NCBI GenBank assembly: GCA_018648685.1
Contig: JABGQT010000105.1
Location: 1-39,320 of the forward strand
Length of the DNA stretch: 39,320 bases
Source of the DNA: Anaerolineae bacterium
Lineage (GTDB): Bacteria > Chloroflexota > Anaerolineae > Anaerolineales > Villigracilaceae
Direction of reading: 5' to 3'
Position numbers and translations under genes: made by a program. Below are positions 16,143-23,362 of this stretch, piece after piece (position 1 is the stretch's first letter; every line of letters starts with the position of its first letter). The notes beneath the pieces are model-generated. The model did no database searches. It was not told where the DNA came from and was given only the letters and a program-made list of their open reading frames with translations.

Positions 16143-16234
16143 CGATTTTAACGGAAGCACCTTTACGCAAAAGAGATGCTCTTTGAAGGCAGGCAAGCCC
16201 AAATCAAGTACGAGACGGGCTTTATATCCTGACT

Positions 16235-17587
16235 TTACGAGAATATCCCCGATAATGTTTCGTAGTGATGCCCTTTGCGCTGGTCATCCTTGTAAAAAGC
16301 AAGATAGCTGATGGCCTGATATGGCACAAATTTTTGCTCATGCGGCTTATGAATGGCAAGGTCAAAATAAGTGTGCCAAGTGCCCGAGTTGAAATAGAGC
16401 TGGTCATCGAGATGGGTGCGGCTTTCGGTGGTATTAAGGGGAACAACTTCGTGGTGATGGGTATGACCATAGACAATATAAAGCGCTTCTTTATTAAGAA
16501 AAGCAGGTTCTTCGAGTGCCTTTTTAGCATAAGAGATCTCCCCACCCCAAATCTCTTCCTGGATCCACAAGACCAGGTCGTTGATCGTCTTGAAGGAAGC
16601 CCGTTTTGAAATATGCAGAGCTATTTCAAGCTTATCTACATTATCAAACTTGAATTTTTTATCGGCTTCGCGAACCACTTTCAATTTAAGAAAATCATCA
16701 CCGAGGGACTCCCAAAGTTTTTTAATTTTAATTTGTAGACTGGTTGGGAGATTATTATGCTTAATTTGACTACTTACCCAGAGCCAAGTTGCCAGTGCCG
16801 GACGAACATGGCTGATTTCGTGCAGATTTTCAACAACTGCAAGCGGGAGTTCGGGAATACGCCGCTCTACTTCGAGAGGAAAACGATTGAGCATTTCGAC
16901 GGTAAAAACATCGCCTAAAGCTGAATCAATACGTCCTTTTTCCGCATTGTAATTGAATTGGTCGTGAATATCGCCATGGTGGGCATACACTTTATATTGG
17001 GCTAATTTTTCTGCCAAGAGAGAATTGTCTTCCTGGAAATAAGGAAAAGGCTCATTGCTCTGAGATAAACCTAATGCTTCTACAACCTCCGCGCGTATCT
17101 CGTCGAAGGCTTCTCCGGGAATGCCATAATACCAATCATGGTTCCCGATCATATAATGGATATGGGTTTCTACTTCTATAAGATTTTTATCTTCTTCCCA
17201 ATTTATCTGCGAAGTTAATCTTTTAGGTATCTCTACTTTAAGCTCTTGTAAAACACGCAAAGATTCTGCATTTTGTTTGAAGATCGCTCGCGTAATTTGC
17301 TTTAATTTCTCTGCGTATGCGGGCTTTTTCTGATCCGTCCATGGGCGGGCATAGTCAGGGGAGTTTTCTTCTGTGTCCAGCCAAAGGGTGGAGTGTAAAG
17401 GATCAAGAATATCACCCAAAAGCAAAATATTGATCTCTTTGATAGGTCTGTAACTACCATCTGAACGCCACGAGGCACGCATTGCCATCTCGTCGAGACG
17501 TTCAGCAAAAACATAGAAAGCATCGGAGGATATTGACTTTCCGCATGTGCTGTCACCGAGATGAAGGTCACTAATGATGATGAGCAT
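16235..17587 (-). CDS. calcineurin-like metallophosphoesterase
   Basis: 450 aa. All five metallophosphoesterase blocks are visible: 'SDLHLGD' (Asp7, His9), 'LLLGDILD', 'MIGNHDWYYG', 'YAHHGDIHDQF' and 'IVYGHTHHHEV'. These residues form the two-metal site of the superfamily. The protein is long for a single MPE domain; the extra ~150 residues between the HGD and GHTHH blocks are helical and of unknown role. No signal peptide is seen, so a cytoplasmic phosphodiesterase or phosphatase is likely, with unknown substrate. AGGA precedes the ATG. Upstream lies a 214-bp gap with two hairpins. Confidence 0.88.
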   Translation of the reverse strand: MLIIISDLHLGDSTCGKSISSDAFYVFAERLDEMAMRASWRSDGSYRPIKEINILLLGDILDPLHSTLWLDTEENSPDYARPWTDQKKPAYAEKLKQITRAIFKQNAESLRVLQELKVEIPKRLTSQINWEEDKNLIEVETHIHYMIGNHDWYYGIPGEAFDEIRAEVVEALGLSQSNEPFPYFQEDNSLLAEKLAQYKVYAHHGDIHDQFNYNAEKGRIDSALGDVFTVEMLNRFPLEVERRIPELPLAVVENLHEISHVRPALATWLWVSSQIKHNNLPTSLQIKIKKLWESLGDDFLKLKVVREADKKFKFDNVDKLEIALHISKRASFKTINDLVLWIQEEIWGGEISYAKKALEEPAFLNKEALYIVYGHTHHHEVVPLNTTESRTHLDDQLYFNSGTWHTYFDLAIHKPHEQKFVPYQAISYLAFYKDDQRKGHHYETLSGIFS

Positions 17588-17673
17588 TTCTTGTTCCTGC
17601 TTGCACTCGAAGTGGATTCTTCGGGCGTTTGTATTTAGTGTCTATCCCAAAAATAATTTTCCGAAGGCTGTCA

Positions 17674-17708
17674 GATATGCATTGCACTTCCATAGTGCAT
17701 TGCATATC
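17674..17708. repeat. 15-bp-arm hairpin between two minus-strand genes
   Basis: Arms at 17674-17688 and 17694-17708 pair around a 5-base loop with a single mismatch; the arms contain TGCATTGCA-type text. There is no strong U-tract. Confidence 0.5.
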
Positions 17709-17742
17709 GGGTTTTCAAGGTCAACACGGTCTCTTCAAAACC

Positions 17743-17777
17743 ATGTGCAACGCATCAAAGGCAGATGCAGTGCACAT
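17743..17777. repeat. second hairpin with related TGCA-rich arms
   Basis: 14-base arms (17743-17756 and 17764-17777) pair with two central mismatches. It lies 25 bp beyond the stop at 17802 and could form the 3' end of that transcript. Confidence 0.45.
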
Positions 17778-17801
17778 CTCGCTGATTTTTAGGATAGGGA
17801 C

Positions 17802-18527
17802 TTATTGTTGATTTTGGGGTTGAATATCCCCGTTAGGTTTTGGCTCAAAAATTCGGTCAATTGTATTCCGGATTCCAGAAAGCACACCTGTGTGAAGTAA
17901 CATCAAAACGCTGGTTAATGTCATCCCTAAAAAGAAGAGAACATCTCCAAAAAGGTAATCGTAGTTCACATCAGCAGCAAAAACATAGTGATAGACGATC
18001 AGATAAAGATGAATAAGGGCAATAATGATCAAAGGGATAGAAAAAGGTCTTAGATCATGATTTTCGATCAACAAATGCAAGCCAACAAATCCCACCACGG
18101 CAGCAAACATGAGCACTGTATATTTGGCAAAACTGGTCATATAGTAGGCCTGTTCGTAGAGCCTGTATAAAATGGCGATATACAAAACACTTATGCCTGC
18201 CAATGTTGCCCAGGCATAAAGATTAATAGCCATCGGCAAAACCAGATTATGAAAATACCTAATGCCTATCAATGCAACGAGCCAGCCAATTAAGTAAGCT
18301 AAAGCAATGGTAATGATGATAGACCAGATATTTTCACGCATCCGTTGGTTATGAAAAACCAGAAATTGAACAGCTACATAGGCAACGCTAAGCATCGCAA
18401 TGCCCAAGCTAACCAGGCTGACCAGCAACATGACAACACGCAAAGCTGGGTCAGCGACTTTATTGTCTCCGTTTTCAGGAGGGGTTGGTATTGGTTCCGG
18501 TTGATGGAAAGGAGATTCGCCATTCAT
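17802..18527 (-). CDS. polytopic membrane protein of unknown function
   Basis: 241 aa from ATG 18527; GGGTG lies 7 bases upstream, whereas ATG 18533 would be too close. A Pro-rich cytoplasmic N terminus is followed by about seven hydrophobic helices (for example 'VVMLLVSLVSLGIAMLSVAYVAV' and 'SIIITIALAYLIGWLVALIGI') and a polar C-terminal tail. I do not recognise the family. It is a single gene, 60 bp downstream of the ABC ATPase gene on the same strand, with which it may share a transcript. No functional residue pattern stands out. Confidence 0.7.
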   Translation of the reverse strand: MNGESPFHQPEPIPTPPENGDNKVADPALRVVMLLVSLVSLGIAMLSVAYVAVQFLVFHNQRMRENIWSIIITIALAYLIGWLVALIGIRYFHNLVLPMAINLYAWATLAGISVLYIAILYRLYEQAYYMTSFAKYTVLMFAAVVGFVGLHLLIENHDLRPFSIPLIIIALIHLYLIVYHYVFAADVNYDYLFGDVLFFLGMTLTSVLMLLHTGVLSGIRNTIDRIFEPKPNGDIQPQNQQ

Positions 18528-18587
18528 AATCATTCACCCAAATAGAATATAGGATTTGTATTCTATCACTATTTGATGAATTTCCAT

Positions 18588-19337
18588 CTATTCTATTGCT
18601 TCTTTTAGTATCGTTGCCATTTCTCCAAAATCGGATGTATAACGCATCTCTTCTGCACGAGGACGAGGGAGATCAACGTTTAAATCCAGTTTGATGCTGC
18701 CTGGACGTTGCGTTAACACAAGTACCCGATCCGCAAGAAAAAGTGCCTCGCTGATGGAATGCGTGACCATAATGACCGTTTTTTGGCGTGCTTGCCATAT
18801 ACGGAGCAGTTCTGTCCCCATCCGCTCACGGGTTAAGGCGTCTAGCGAAGCGAAGGGTTCATCCAGCAGGAGGATGTCTGGGTCGTGTACCAAGCTGCGG
18901 GCAAGAGCGACGCGGTGCGCCATCCCACCAGAAAGGTCACGAGGGAGATTATCTTCAAATCCATTTAATCCGACCAGATCAATCAAATCCTGTGCTTTAC
19001 TATGAGCCTCTTTTTCGCTAACACCTTCCAACTCCAGGGGCAAAATTATATTTTCCAGCACACTACGCCAAGGCATCAGATTTGAATCCTGAAAAACCAT
19101 CCCAATGCGTGGCGTGCCTCCAGTGAAGGCGACATTACCACGCGTAGGTGTGAGAAGCCCGCTTAAAACACGTAATAAGGTACTTTTTCCACAGCCGGAT
19201 GGCCCCACGACACAGAGAAATTCTTGGGCGCAAAGGGTGAAAGAGATATTTTCAACCGCGTGAAGGCCGCCGTTGTCATCGGGGAAGATCATGTCCATTT
19301 GCTGGACGGTGAGGATAGGGGAGGGTTTCATGGTCAT
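18588..19337 (-). CDS. ABC transporter ATPase (nitrate/sulfonate/riboflavin-type)
   Basis: 249 aa from ATG 19337, preceded by AGGAAAAGAG. The SsuB/TauB-like ATPase family is indicated by Walker A GPSGCGKST, Q-loop 'GMVFQDSNLMPWRSV', signature LSGGMAHRVALARSL (the usual Gln-Arg is His-Arg), Walker B 'ILLLDEPFASLD' and switch 'VTHSISEA'. The family energises uptake of small molecules with NMT1/THI5-like binding proteins. It lies 116 bp downstream of the RibY-like gene, so it probably powers riboflavin uptake. The permease usually encoded alongside is absent from the whole window, and the gap is occupied by a 96-bp inverted-repeat element. Confidence 0.9.
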   Translation of the reverse strand: MTMKPSPILTVQQMDMIFPDDNGGLHAVENISFTLCAQEFLCVVGPSGCGKSTLLRVLSGLLTPTRGNVAFTGGTPRIGMVFQDSNLMPWRSVLENIILPLELEGVSEKEAHSKAQDLIDLVGLNGFEDNLPRDLSGGMAHRVALARSLVHDPDILLLDEPFASLDALTRERMGTELLRIWQARQKTVIMVTHSISEALFLADRVLVLTQRPGSIKLDLNVDLPRPRAEEMRYTSDFGEMATILKEAIE

Positions 19338-19350
19338 AGCTCTTTTCCTT

Positions 19351-19446
19351 ACCACAAAGGCACAATACACTAACGAGTACAGGCGAGCACGAAGAAATTC
19401 TTTATGCTCATTAAGAAAAACTTTGTGTGCTTTGTGTCTCTATGGT
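19351..19446. repeat. 96-bp element with imperfect terminal inverted repeats
   Basis: Ends ACCACAAAGGCACAA and TTGTGTCTCTATGGT match in 12 of 15 positions when folded. Internally there is a second pair of CTTTGTG-type words. It fills nearly the whole gap between the RibY-like and ATPase genes. It encodes nothing visible and resembles small REP/MITE-like elements. Confidence 0.6.
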
Positions 19447-19453
19447 GCAAAAA

Positions 19454-20440
19454 CTAGGGCAAAAATTCGTTTGTATAGGCTTTTTCTATCTCAATCTTCT
19501 CAGGAATCAAACCCATCTCGAAGAGAATTTCGTTCATATTCTCCCATGCCTGAGGGTCGGCATAACCAGGATTATCAACTTCCCAGAACTCAATGGAAGT
19601 TGCCAAAACTTGTTTTTGGGCGACTTCATCAGCTTCTGCTAAATTCTCGACATATTTCTTGCTGATCTCATAAGCTTCGTCGGGATTTTCAGCGGCGTAC
19701 TCTAAACCACGCAAGAAGGCAGAGACCATTTTTCGCACCAGTTCAGGGTTTTCGGCAATCATTTTTTCGCTGGTCAACAAACCATTGGATGCCAGACTGA
19801 CATAATCGGCTACGCGAATTTCGTTAACTTTGTATCCTTGTGCTACTAACTGATTCGGTTCATTTGCTGCATAACCAACGATCGCTTCTTCCTGATCAGC
19901 TACTAATGCCTCAACTTGATTAAAACCAATTGCATCTAACGTTAGGTCACTTTCATCCATACCATTGGCATGTAGGAGCGCAACAAAACCGATGTAATTC
20001 GCGCCGAAGAGACCGGGTAATCCGATTTTTTTGCCAACCAGATCGCTCGGCATAACGATGCCCTGTTCTGCTTTGGAGATAACTGAAACTGGGTAATCTT
20101 TATACCAAGCTGCAACGTAGATCACAGGTAAGCCCTGCGCGCGCGCCAGCGGAACCTGCTCTCCAGAAACGACAGAGAAAGGTAGCGTTCCCGCGCCAAC
20201 GAGTGCAACTCCGTCTGTTTCGAAACTGTAATCGAACTCAAGCTCTATCCCAACTTCGGCAAAATAACCCTTTTCTACAGCTACATAATAAGGCGCATAT
20301 TGGATATTGGGGATATAGCCCATCGGTAAGCGGATATGTTCTAGATCTGTGAGCGCAGCAGGTGCAGACCCTCCGCCACAAGCAGAGAGGAGCAAGCTAA
20401 AAAGGATGGAGGCTAAAAATAGATGTGCTGGTTTGAACAT
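19454..20440 (-). CDS. ribY: riboflavin ABC transporter substrate-binding lipoprotein (RibY-like, NMT1/THI5 family)
   Basis: 328 aa, lipobox LLSAC (Cys21). The mature part has the NMT1/THI5 periplasmic-binding fold: 'LPMGYIPNIQYAPYYVAVEKGYF', 'ELEFDYSFETDGVALVGAGTLPF' and 'GKKIGLPGLFGANYIG'. Fold alone fits binding proteins for thiamine precursors, sulfonates or riboflavin. The FMN riboswitch with terminator directly upstream (20563-20750) decides for riboflavin or a related flavin; RibY-type proteins with this arrangement are known in Chloroflexota. The gene is first in a probable operon with the ATPase. The symbol is given by context and is not certain. Confidence 0.8.
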   Translation of the reverse strand: MFKPAHLFLASILFSLLLSACGGGSAPAALTDLEHIRLPMGYIPNIQYAPYYVAVEKGYFAEVGIELEFDYSFETDGVALVGAGTLPFSVVSGEQVPLARAQGLPVIYVAAWYKDYPVSVISKAEQGIVMPSDLVGKKIGLPGLFGANYIGFVALLHANGMDESDLTLDAIGFNQVEALVADQEEAIVGYAANEPNQLVAQGYKVNEIRVADYVSLASNGLLTSEKMIAENPELVRKMVSAFLRGLEYAAENPDEAYEISKKYVENLAEADEVAQKQVLATSIEFWEVDNPGYADPQAWENMNEILFEMGLIPEKIEIEKAYTNEFLP

Positions 20441-20562
20441 GGGTTCTCCTGAATTTTATAAAACTATCCCTGCTTCGCAGAAGAAAAAACGCTCCGCAGG
20501 TATTCCTAACGGGGCGTAAAAATAGGCAGCAATGCATAAATCTTATGGTTGAGTGGCGTTAA

Positions 20563-20593
20563 TAAAAACCCTGAAAACAATCCGTTTTCAGGG
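20563..20593 (-). terminator. ribY: FMN riboswitch expression-platform terminator
   Basis: Perfect arms CCCTGAAAAC and GTTTTCAGGG with a 5-base loop are followed on the minus strand by TTTTTATT. It lies between the FMN aptamer and the RibY-like start. Confidence 0.9.
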
Positions 20594-20636
20594 CAAATAC
20601 ACAGCCAGCACCAACGCGTGTCAGCACTGCTCGAAG

Positions 20637-20750
20637 ACCTTCTACTATCCGGACTCTAACCGTCGGCTTCGGAATTTCACCGAATCCTGCGCTAAATGAA
20701 GCACTCGTGGGCTATACCACCGATCGGGAATTTCACCCTGCCCCGAAGGT
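20637..20750 (-). ncRNA. FMN riboswitch (RFN element)
   Basis: On the minus strand the conserved RFN blocks appear in order: GGGGCAGGGTGAAATTCCC, 'CGGTGGTATAGCCCACGAG', 'CAGGATTCGGTGAAATTCC', 'CCGACGGTTAGAGTCCGGAT' and the closing GAAGGT that pairs with ACCTTC at the 5' end. FMN binding is expected to favour the downstream terminator, so uptake is repressed when flavin is plentiful. The 363-bp gap 20441-20803 is made of this element, its terminator, a leader and the promoter. Confidence 0.95.
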
Positions 20751-20768
20751 TAATTTGAATATAGTCTG

Positions 20769-20796
20769 ATTATAATCGTCTCTAAGCGGGGGTCAA
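20769..20796 (-). promoter_or_regulatory. promoter of the riboswitch transcript
   Basis: TTGACC (20791-20796), a 16-bp spacer and TATAAT (20769-20774) on the minus strand, placed immediately after the panC stop codon. Confidence 0.8.
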
Positions 20797-20803
20797 GATA
20801 AAT

Positions 20804-21646
20804 TTACCCCAAAACGCAATTGTCGATCAGCCGCGTCCTGCCAATATATACTGCCATTGAGAGCAAGGCTTTATTGCTGATAATCTCTAATTCTTCAAGA
20901 GTCTCAAAGTCAGCGCAGGAGACATATTCCAAGCGTGCTAAAGGCTCGGCGTTGATGATGTCTTCCATTATTTTTCGGATGGATTGAGCATCGCGCTCGC
21001 CAGCTTCATAAGCGGATTCGGCTGCCGCTAGAGATTTCGAAAGCACCAGCGCAGCCTGACGCTCCGCGGGATTAAGATAAGTATTCCGGCTCGACATCGC
21101 CAGCCCGTCTCGCTCGCGGACAATAGGCTGGGTCACGATTTCAACAGACATATTCAAGTCCCGAACCATCTGCCGGATAACCGCCGCCTGTTGGGCATCT
21201 TTCTGCCCGAAGAAGGCTTTCTGTGGTTGAACAGCGTTAAAGAGTTTCGTAACGACTGTCGTCACACCGCGAAAATGCCCCGGGCGTTTCTCCCCTTCGA
21301 GGGGTTGGCTGATTTTTTCAACATCTACCCATGTCTGAAAATCGGGCGGATACATCACTTCGGGCGTGGGGACCCAGAGCAACTTTGCGCCCGCTTCTTG
21401 CAGGAGGGCGGCATCCCGCTCGAGGTCACGGGGATATGCATCGAGGTCGTCGGTGGGGGCAAATTGTGTGGGGTTCACAAAGATGCTTACCACAACGGAA
21501 GCAGATTGCTCACAAGCGCGTTTTACGAGGGAAAGATGCCCCTCGTGCAGAAATCCCATTGTGGGAACGAGTCCCACTGGTTCCGGGAGCTCATTCCGTG
21601 CCTTTCTTAATTCGTTTAAAGTAACAACTTTTTCTAGCACATTCAT
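20804..21646 (-). CDS. panC: pantothenate synthetase (pantoate--beta-alanine ligase)
   Basis: 280 aa, the usual length. It condenses pantoate with beta-alanine using ATP, the last step of pantothenate (vitamin B5) synthesis, in the cytoplasm. Diagnostic motifs: 'PTMGFLHEGHLSLV' with His34 and His37 (the HxGH-type ATP site), 'VSIFVNPTQF', 'FFGQKDAQQ' and 'LAMSSRNTYL'. No other pan gene is nearby. The gene is divergent from the small conserved protein at 21725 and ends just before the promoter of the FMN riboswitch. Start ATG 21646; the ribosome-binding site is weak. Confidence 0.97.
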   Translation of the reverse strand: MNVLEKVVTLNELRKARNELPEPVGLVPTMGFLHEGHLSLVKRACEQSASVVVSIFVNPTQFAPTDDLDAYPRDLERDAALLQEAGAKLLWVPTPEVMYPPDFQTWVDVEKISQPLEGEKRPGHFRGVTTVVTKLFNAVQPQKAFFGQKDAQQAAVIRQMVRDLNMSVEIVTQPIVRERDGLAMSSRNTYLNPAERQAALVLSKSLAAAESAYEAGERDAQSIRKIMEDIINAEPLARLEYVSCADFETLEELEIISNKALLSMAVYIGRTRLIDNCVLG

Positions 21647-21658
21647 TCTAAGTTCCTA

Positions 21659-21686
21659 TTGACAGTTTTTTCCCCTATGTTACACT
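21659..21686 (+). promoter_or_regulatory. promoter of the 66-aa protein gene
   Basis: Consensus TTGACA (21659-21664), a 16-bp spacer and TACACT (21681-21686). Confidence 0.7.
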
Positions 21687-21724
21687 ATAAATATCAAATT
21701 CATGAGAAAAGGAGATTAAATCAA

Positions 21725-21925
21725 ATGGCTTTTTCAAAAACAAATTCCAAAGGTACGACTTATTATTTGCACGCCAACGAGCGAGTAACCAAAGCAGGCA
21801 AGAAATATAACTTGTATTTCTTTTCGAAAGATGTTCGCGCTGACAAAGCAGTCGACGCAATGCCCGAAGGCTACGAGTTGATCGAAATGAAAACGGGTTT
21901 GCCCGCATTGAAGAAGATTAAATAA
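21725..21925 (+). CDS. small conserved protein of unknown function
   Basis: 66 aa from ATG 21725; AAGGAG lies 10 bases upstream, and the longer in-frame reading from 21659 would begin inside the promoter. The protein is basic, beta-rich and without Cys: 'KGTTYYLHANERVTKAG' is followed by 'YNLYFFSKDV' and a C-terminal 'TGLPALKKIK'. Similar small proteins occur in other bacteria and archaea to my knowledge, but I know no function. It has its own promoter and a strong terminator, suggesting good expression. Confidence 0.75.
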   Translation: MAFSKTNSKGTTYYLHANERVTKAGKKYNLYFFSKDVRADKAVDAMPEGYELIEMKTGLPALKKIK

Positions 21926-21931
21926 TTTGAT

Positions 21932-21967
21932 AAAAATGCTTATGCCGAAAAGGCATGAGCATTTTTT
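21932..21967 (+). terminator. intrinsic terminator after the 66-aa protein gene
   Basis: 15-base arms around GAAAA with one T-G pair, then TTTTTT. It ends just before the ssb ribosome-binding site (AAGGAGG), so ssb may depend partly on read-through. Confidence 0.85.
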
Positions 21968-21984
21968 CTTTAAGGAGGAAAATT

Positions 21985-22362
21985 ATGCCCGCATTAAATC
22001 GTATTCAGATCATAGGAAGATTAGGTCAAGACCCAGATGCCCGCTATACCCCAACCGGAAAGCAAGTGGTGAAGTTTAGCGTGGCGATCTCGAACCGCTG
22101 GAAAAAAGACGGAGATGTTAAAGAATATACCGAATGGGTCAATATTGAAGCGTGGGGAAGGCTTGCAGAAATTTGCAATGAGTATTTGCGCAAGGGGAGC
22201 TTGGTCTTTATTGAGGGACGTTTGAAAACTGATAAATATGTGGATGATCATGGCGAGAATCGTTATTTCACAAAAGTGGTTATCCAGCAAATGCAAATGC
22301 TGGATAAAAAGGAAGACAAAGCTGCTGTCGAGGAAATGCCCGCAGAGTATGATGTAGAGTAG
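21985..22362 (+). CDS. ssb: single-stranded DNA-binding protein
   Basis: 125 aa from ATG 21985, with AAGGAGG 6 bases upstream. The OB-fold domain covers nearly the whole protein: 'NRIQIIGRLGQDPDARYTP', 'FSVAISNRWKK', 'TEWVNIEAWGRLAE', 'LRKGSLVFIEGRLKT'. It coats single-stranded DNA in replication, recombination and repair. The C-terminal tail is short and acidic but ends in 'EYDVE' rather than the usual DDxIPF partner-binding tip. It may therefore be a second, specialised SSB or a lineage variant. The lipoprotein gene follows 11 bp later. Confidence 0.95.
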   Translation: MPALNRIQIIGRLGQDPDARYTPTGKQVVKFSVAISNRWKKDGDVKEYTEWVNIEAWGRLAEICNEYLRKGSLVFIEGRLKTDKYVDDHGENRYFTKVVIQQMQMLDKKEDKAAVEEMPAEYDVE

Positions 22363-22373
22363 AACTAGCCCGC

Positions 22374-22892
22374 ATGTCAAAATCCTGCATTCATTTTCTT
22401 TTTGCCATCCTCAGCACAGTCCTTTTGACTGGGTGTGCTTCGGCAAGCATGGGCAACGTGCCCTCAGATTTTCAATTCCTTTTAAATGCGCAGAGCAAGA
22501 AAGAAGGGACAGAGCATTTTTATATTGAGATCAACGCAAGAGGAAAAGGCTATTTCGAGCGTTATGATACCAATGGCTCAATTAGCTATGATGAAAATGA
22601 TATAATCATCGTTGAAAAATCCCAGGTTATCGAGAAGGGGAGTTTTCAGTTAGCCGATGAAGAAATGGAAGAATTATGGAAAATAATAGAGGAGAATAAC
22701 TTCTTTCAGCTTAAAGAAGACTACCAAATGGCTATCGGGTTTTCCTATGCCTTCATCATCGTTGAAGCAAATGGGAAAAAACATCAAGTTGATAATATCG
22801 GTATGGAGGTCTCTGAAATTAGAACTATTGTAGAAAAAGCTGACGATCTATTGCCTACAAAAGTGGGCATAGAGTACGGAGATGGATACTAA
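22374..22892 (+). CDS. small lipoprotein of unknown function
   Basis: 172 aa, lipobox LLTGC (Cys21). The mature part is about 150 residues of alternating strands and helices, including 'EHFYIEINARGKGYFERYD' and 'EEMEELWKIIEENNFFQL'. This resembles small secreted proteins with a 'protein-elongation of a cystatin-like sheet' layout, but I cannot name the family. It starts 11 bp after the ssb stop with no Shine-Dalgarno sequence, so translation may be coupled. A strong terminator follows. Confidence 0.7.
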   Translation: MSKSCIHFLFAILSTVLLTGCASASMGNVPSDFQFLLNAQSKKEGTEHFYIEINARGKGYFERYDTNGSISYDENDIIIVEKSQVIEKGSFQLADEEMEELWKIIEENNFFQLKEDYQMAIGFSYAFIIVEANGKKHQVDNIGMEVSEIRTIVEKADDLLPTKVGIEYGDGY

Positions 22893-22894
22893 TA

Positions 22895-22926
22895 AAAAAC
22901 GGGCGGCTTTTCAGCCGCCCGTTTTT
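22895..22926 (+). terminator. intrinsic terminator after the ssb-lipoprotein unit
   Basis: Perfect 14-base arms (22895-22908 and 22913-22926) with a 4-base loop, ending in TTTTT. Confidence 0.9.
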
Positions 22927-22961
22927 ATCACATGACACTTTTCCCAAAAGTATCATGTGAT
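22927..22961. promoter_or_regulatory. 35-bp palindrome upstream of the LAB_N gene
   Basis: Arms ATCACATGA-ACTTTT and AAAAGT-TCATGTGAT pair over 15 positions with one mismatch. It directly follows the terminator and precedes the LAB_N gene by 35 bp. It could be an operator or an additional hairpin. Confidence 0.4.
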
Positions 22962-22996
22962 TAGAAATAAATCAAGGTTTTATAGGTGACAGAAAA

Positions 22997-23305
22997 ATGT
23001 TAGGTGAATTTATAGAAAAAATTATTAGCTATTTTAAAATTGATTTCTGGGTGATATGGGGACTTGCCGCTCAGGGTTTTTTCTTCTTCAGAATGATCAT
23101 TCAATGGCTTCAATCGGAAAAAGAAAGAAAAACTGTTGTTCCACTAAGCTTCTGGTGGTTGGGCATTATGGGTGCGATTATGTTATTTGTTTATGCAATG
23201 ATCAGAAGAGATATTGTCTTTATACTGACATCTATTTTACAATTGGTTATATACTCTCGCAATCTCGCTATAGCAATAAAAGAAAAAGAAATCAATACTC
23301 CCTAA
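22997..23305 (+). CDS. LAB_N (lipid A biosynthesis N-terminal) domain membrane protein
   Basis: 102 aa, three hydrophobic helices. The LAB_N signature is clear: 'QWLQSEKERKTVVPLSFWW', then 'YAMIRRDIVFIL' and 'YSRNL'. In Gram-negative bacteria this domain sits at the N terminus of some lipid A proteins. As a free small protein it often accompanies GT2 dolichyl-phosphate-sugar-type transferases, as here (gene 58 bp downstream). A role in lipid-linked sugar handling is likely. Lipid A itself is not implied in a Chloroflexota cell. AGGTGA precedes the ATG. Confidence 0.85.
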   Translation: MLGEFIEKIISYFKIDFWVIWGLAAQGFFFFRMIIQWLQSEKERKTVVPLSFWWLGIMGAIMLFVYAMIRRDIVFILTSILQLVIYSRNLAIAIKEKEINTP

Positions 23306-23362
23306 ATAGCGGTACTTTTTATGCCTATAGTAAAAAAACAATAAAAAAACGGGCAAACTTTT

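Noticed and set aside
19338..19453. Remnant of a permease gene between ribY and the ATPase gene
   Set aside because: The gap is only 116 bp and nearly all of it is an inverted-repeat element; no hydrophobic coding remnant is visible in any frame.
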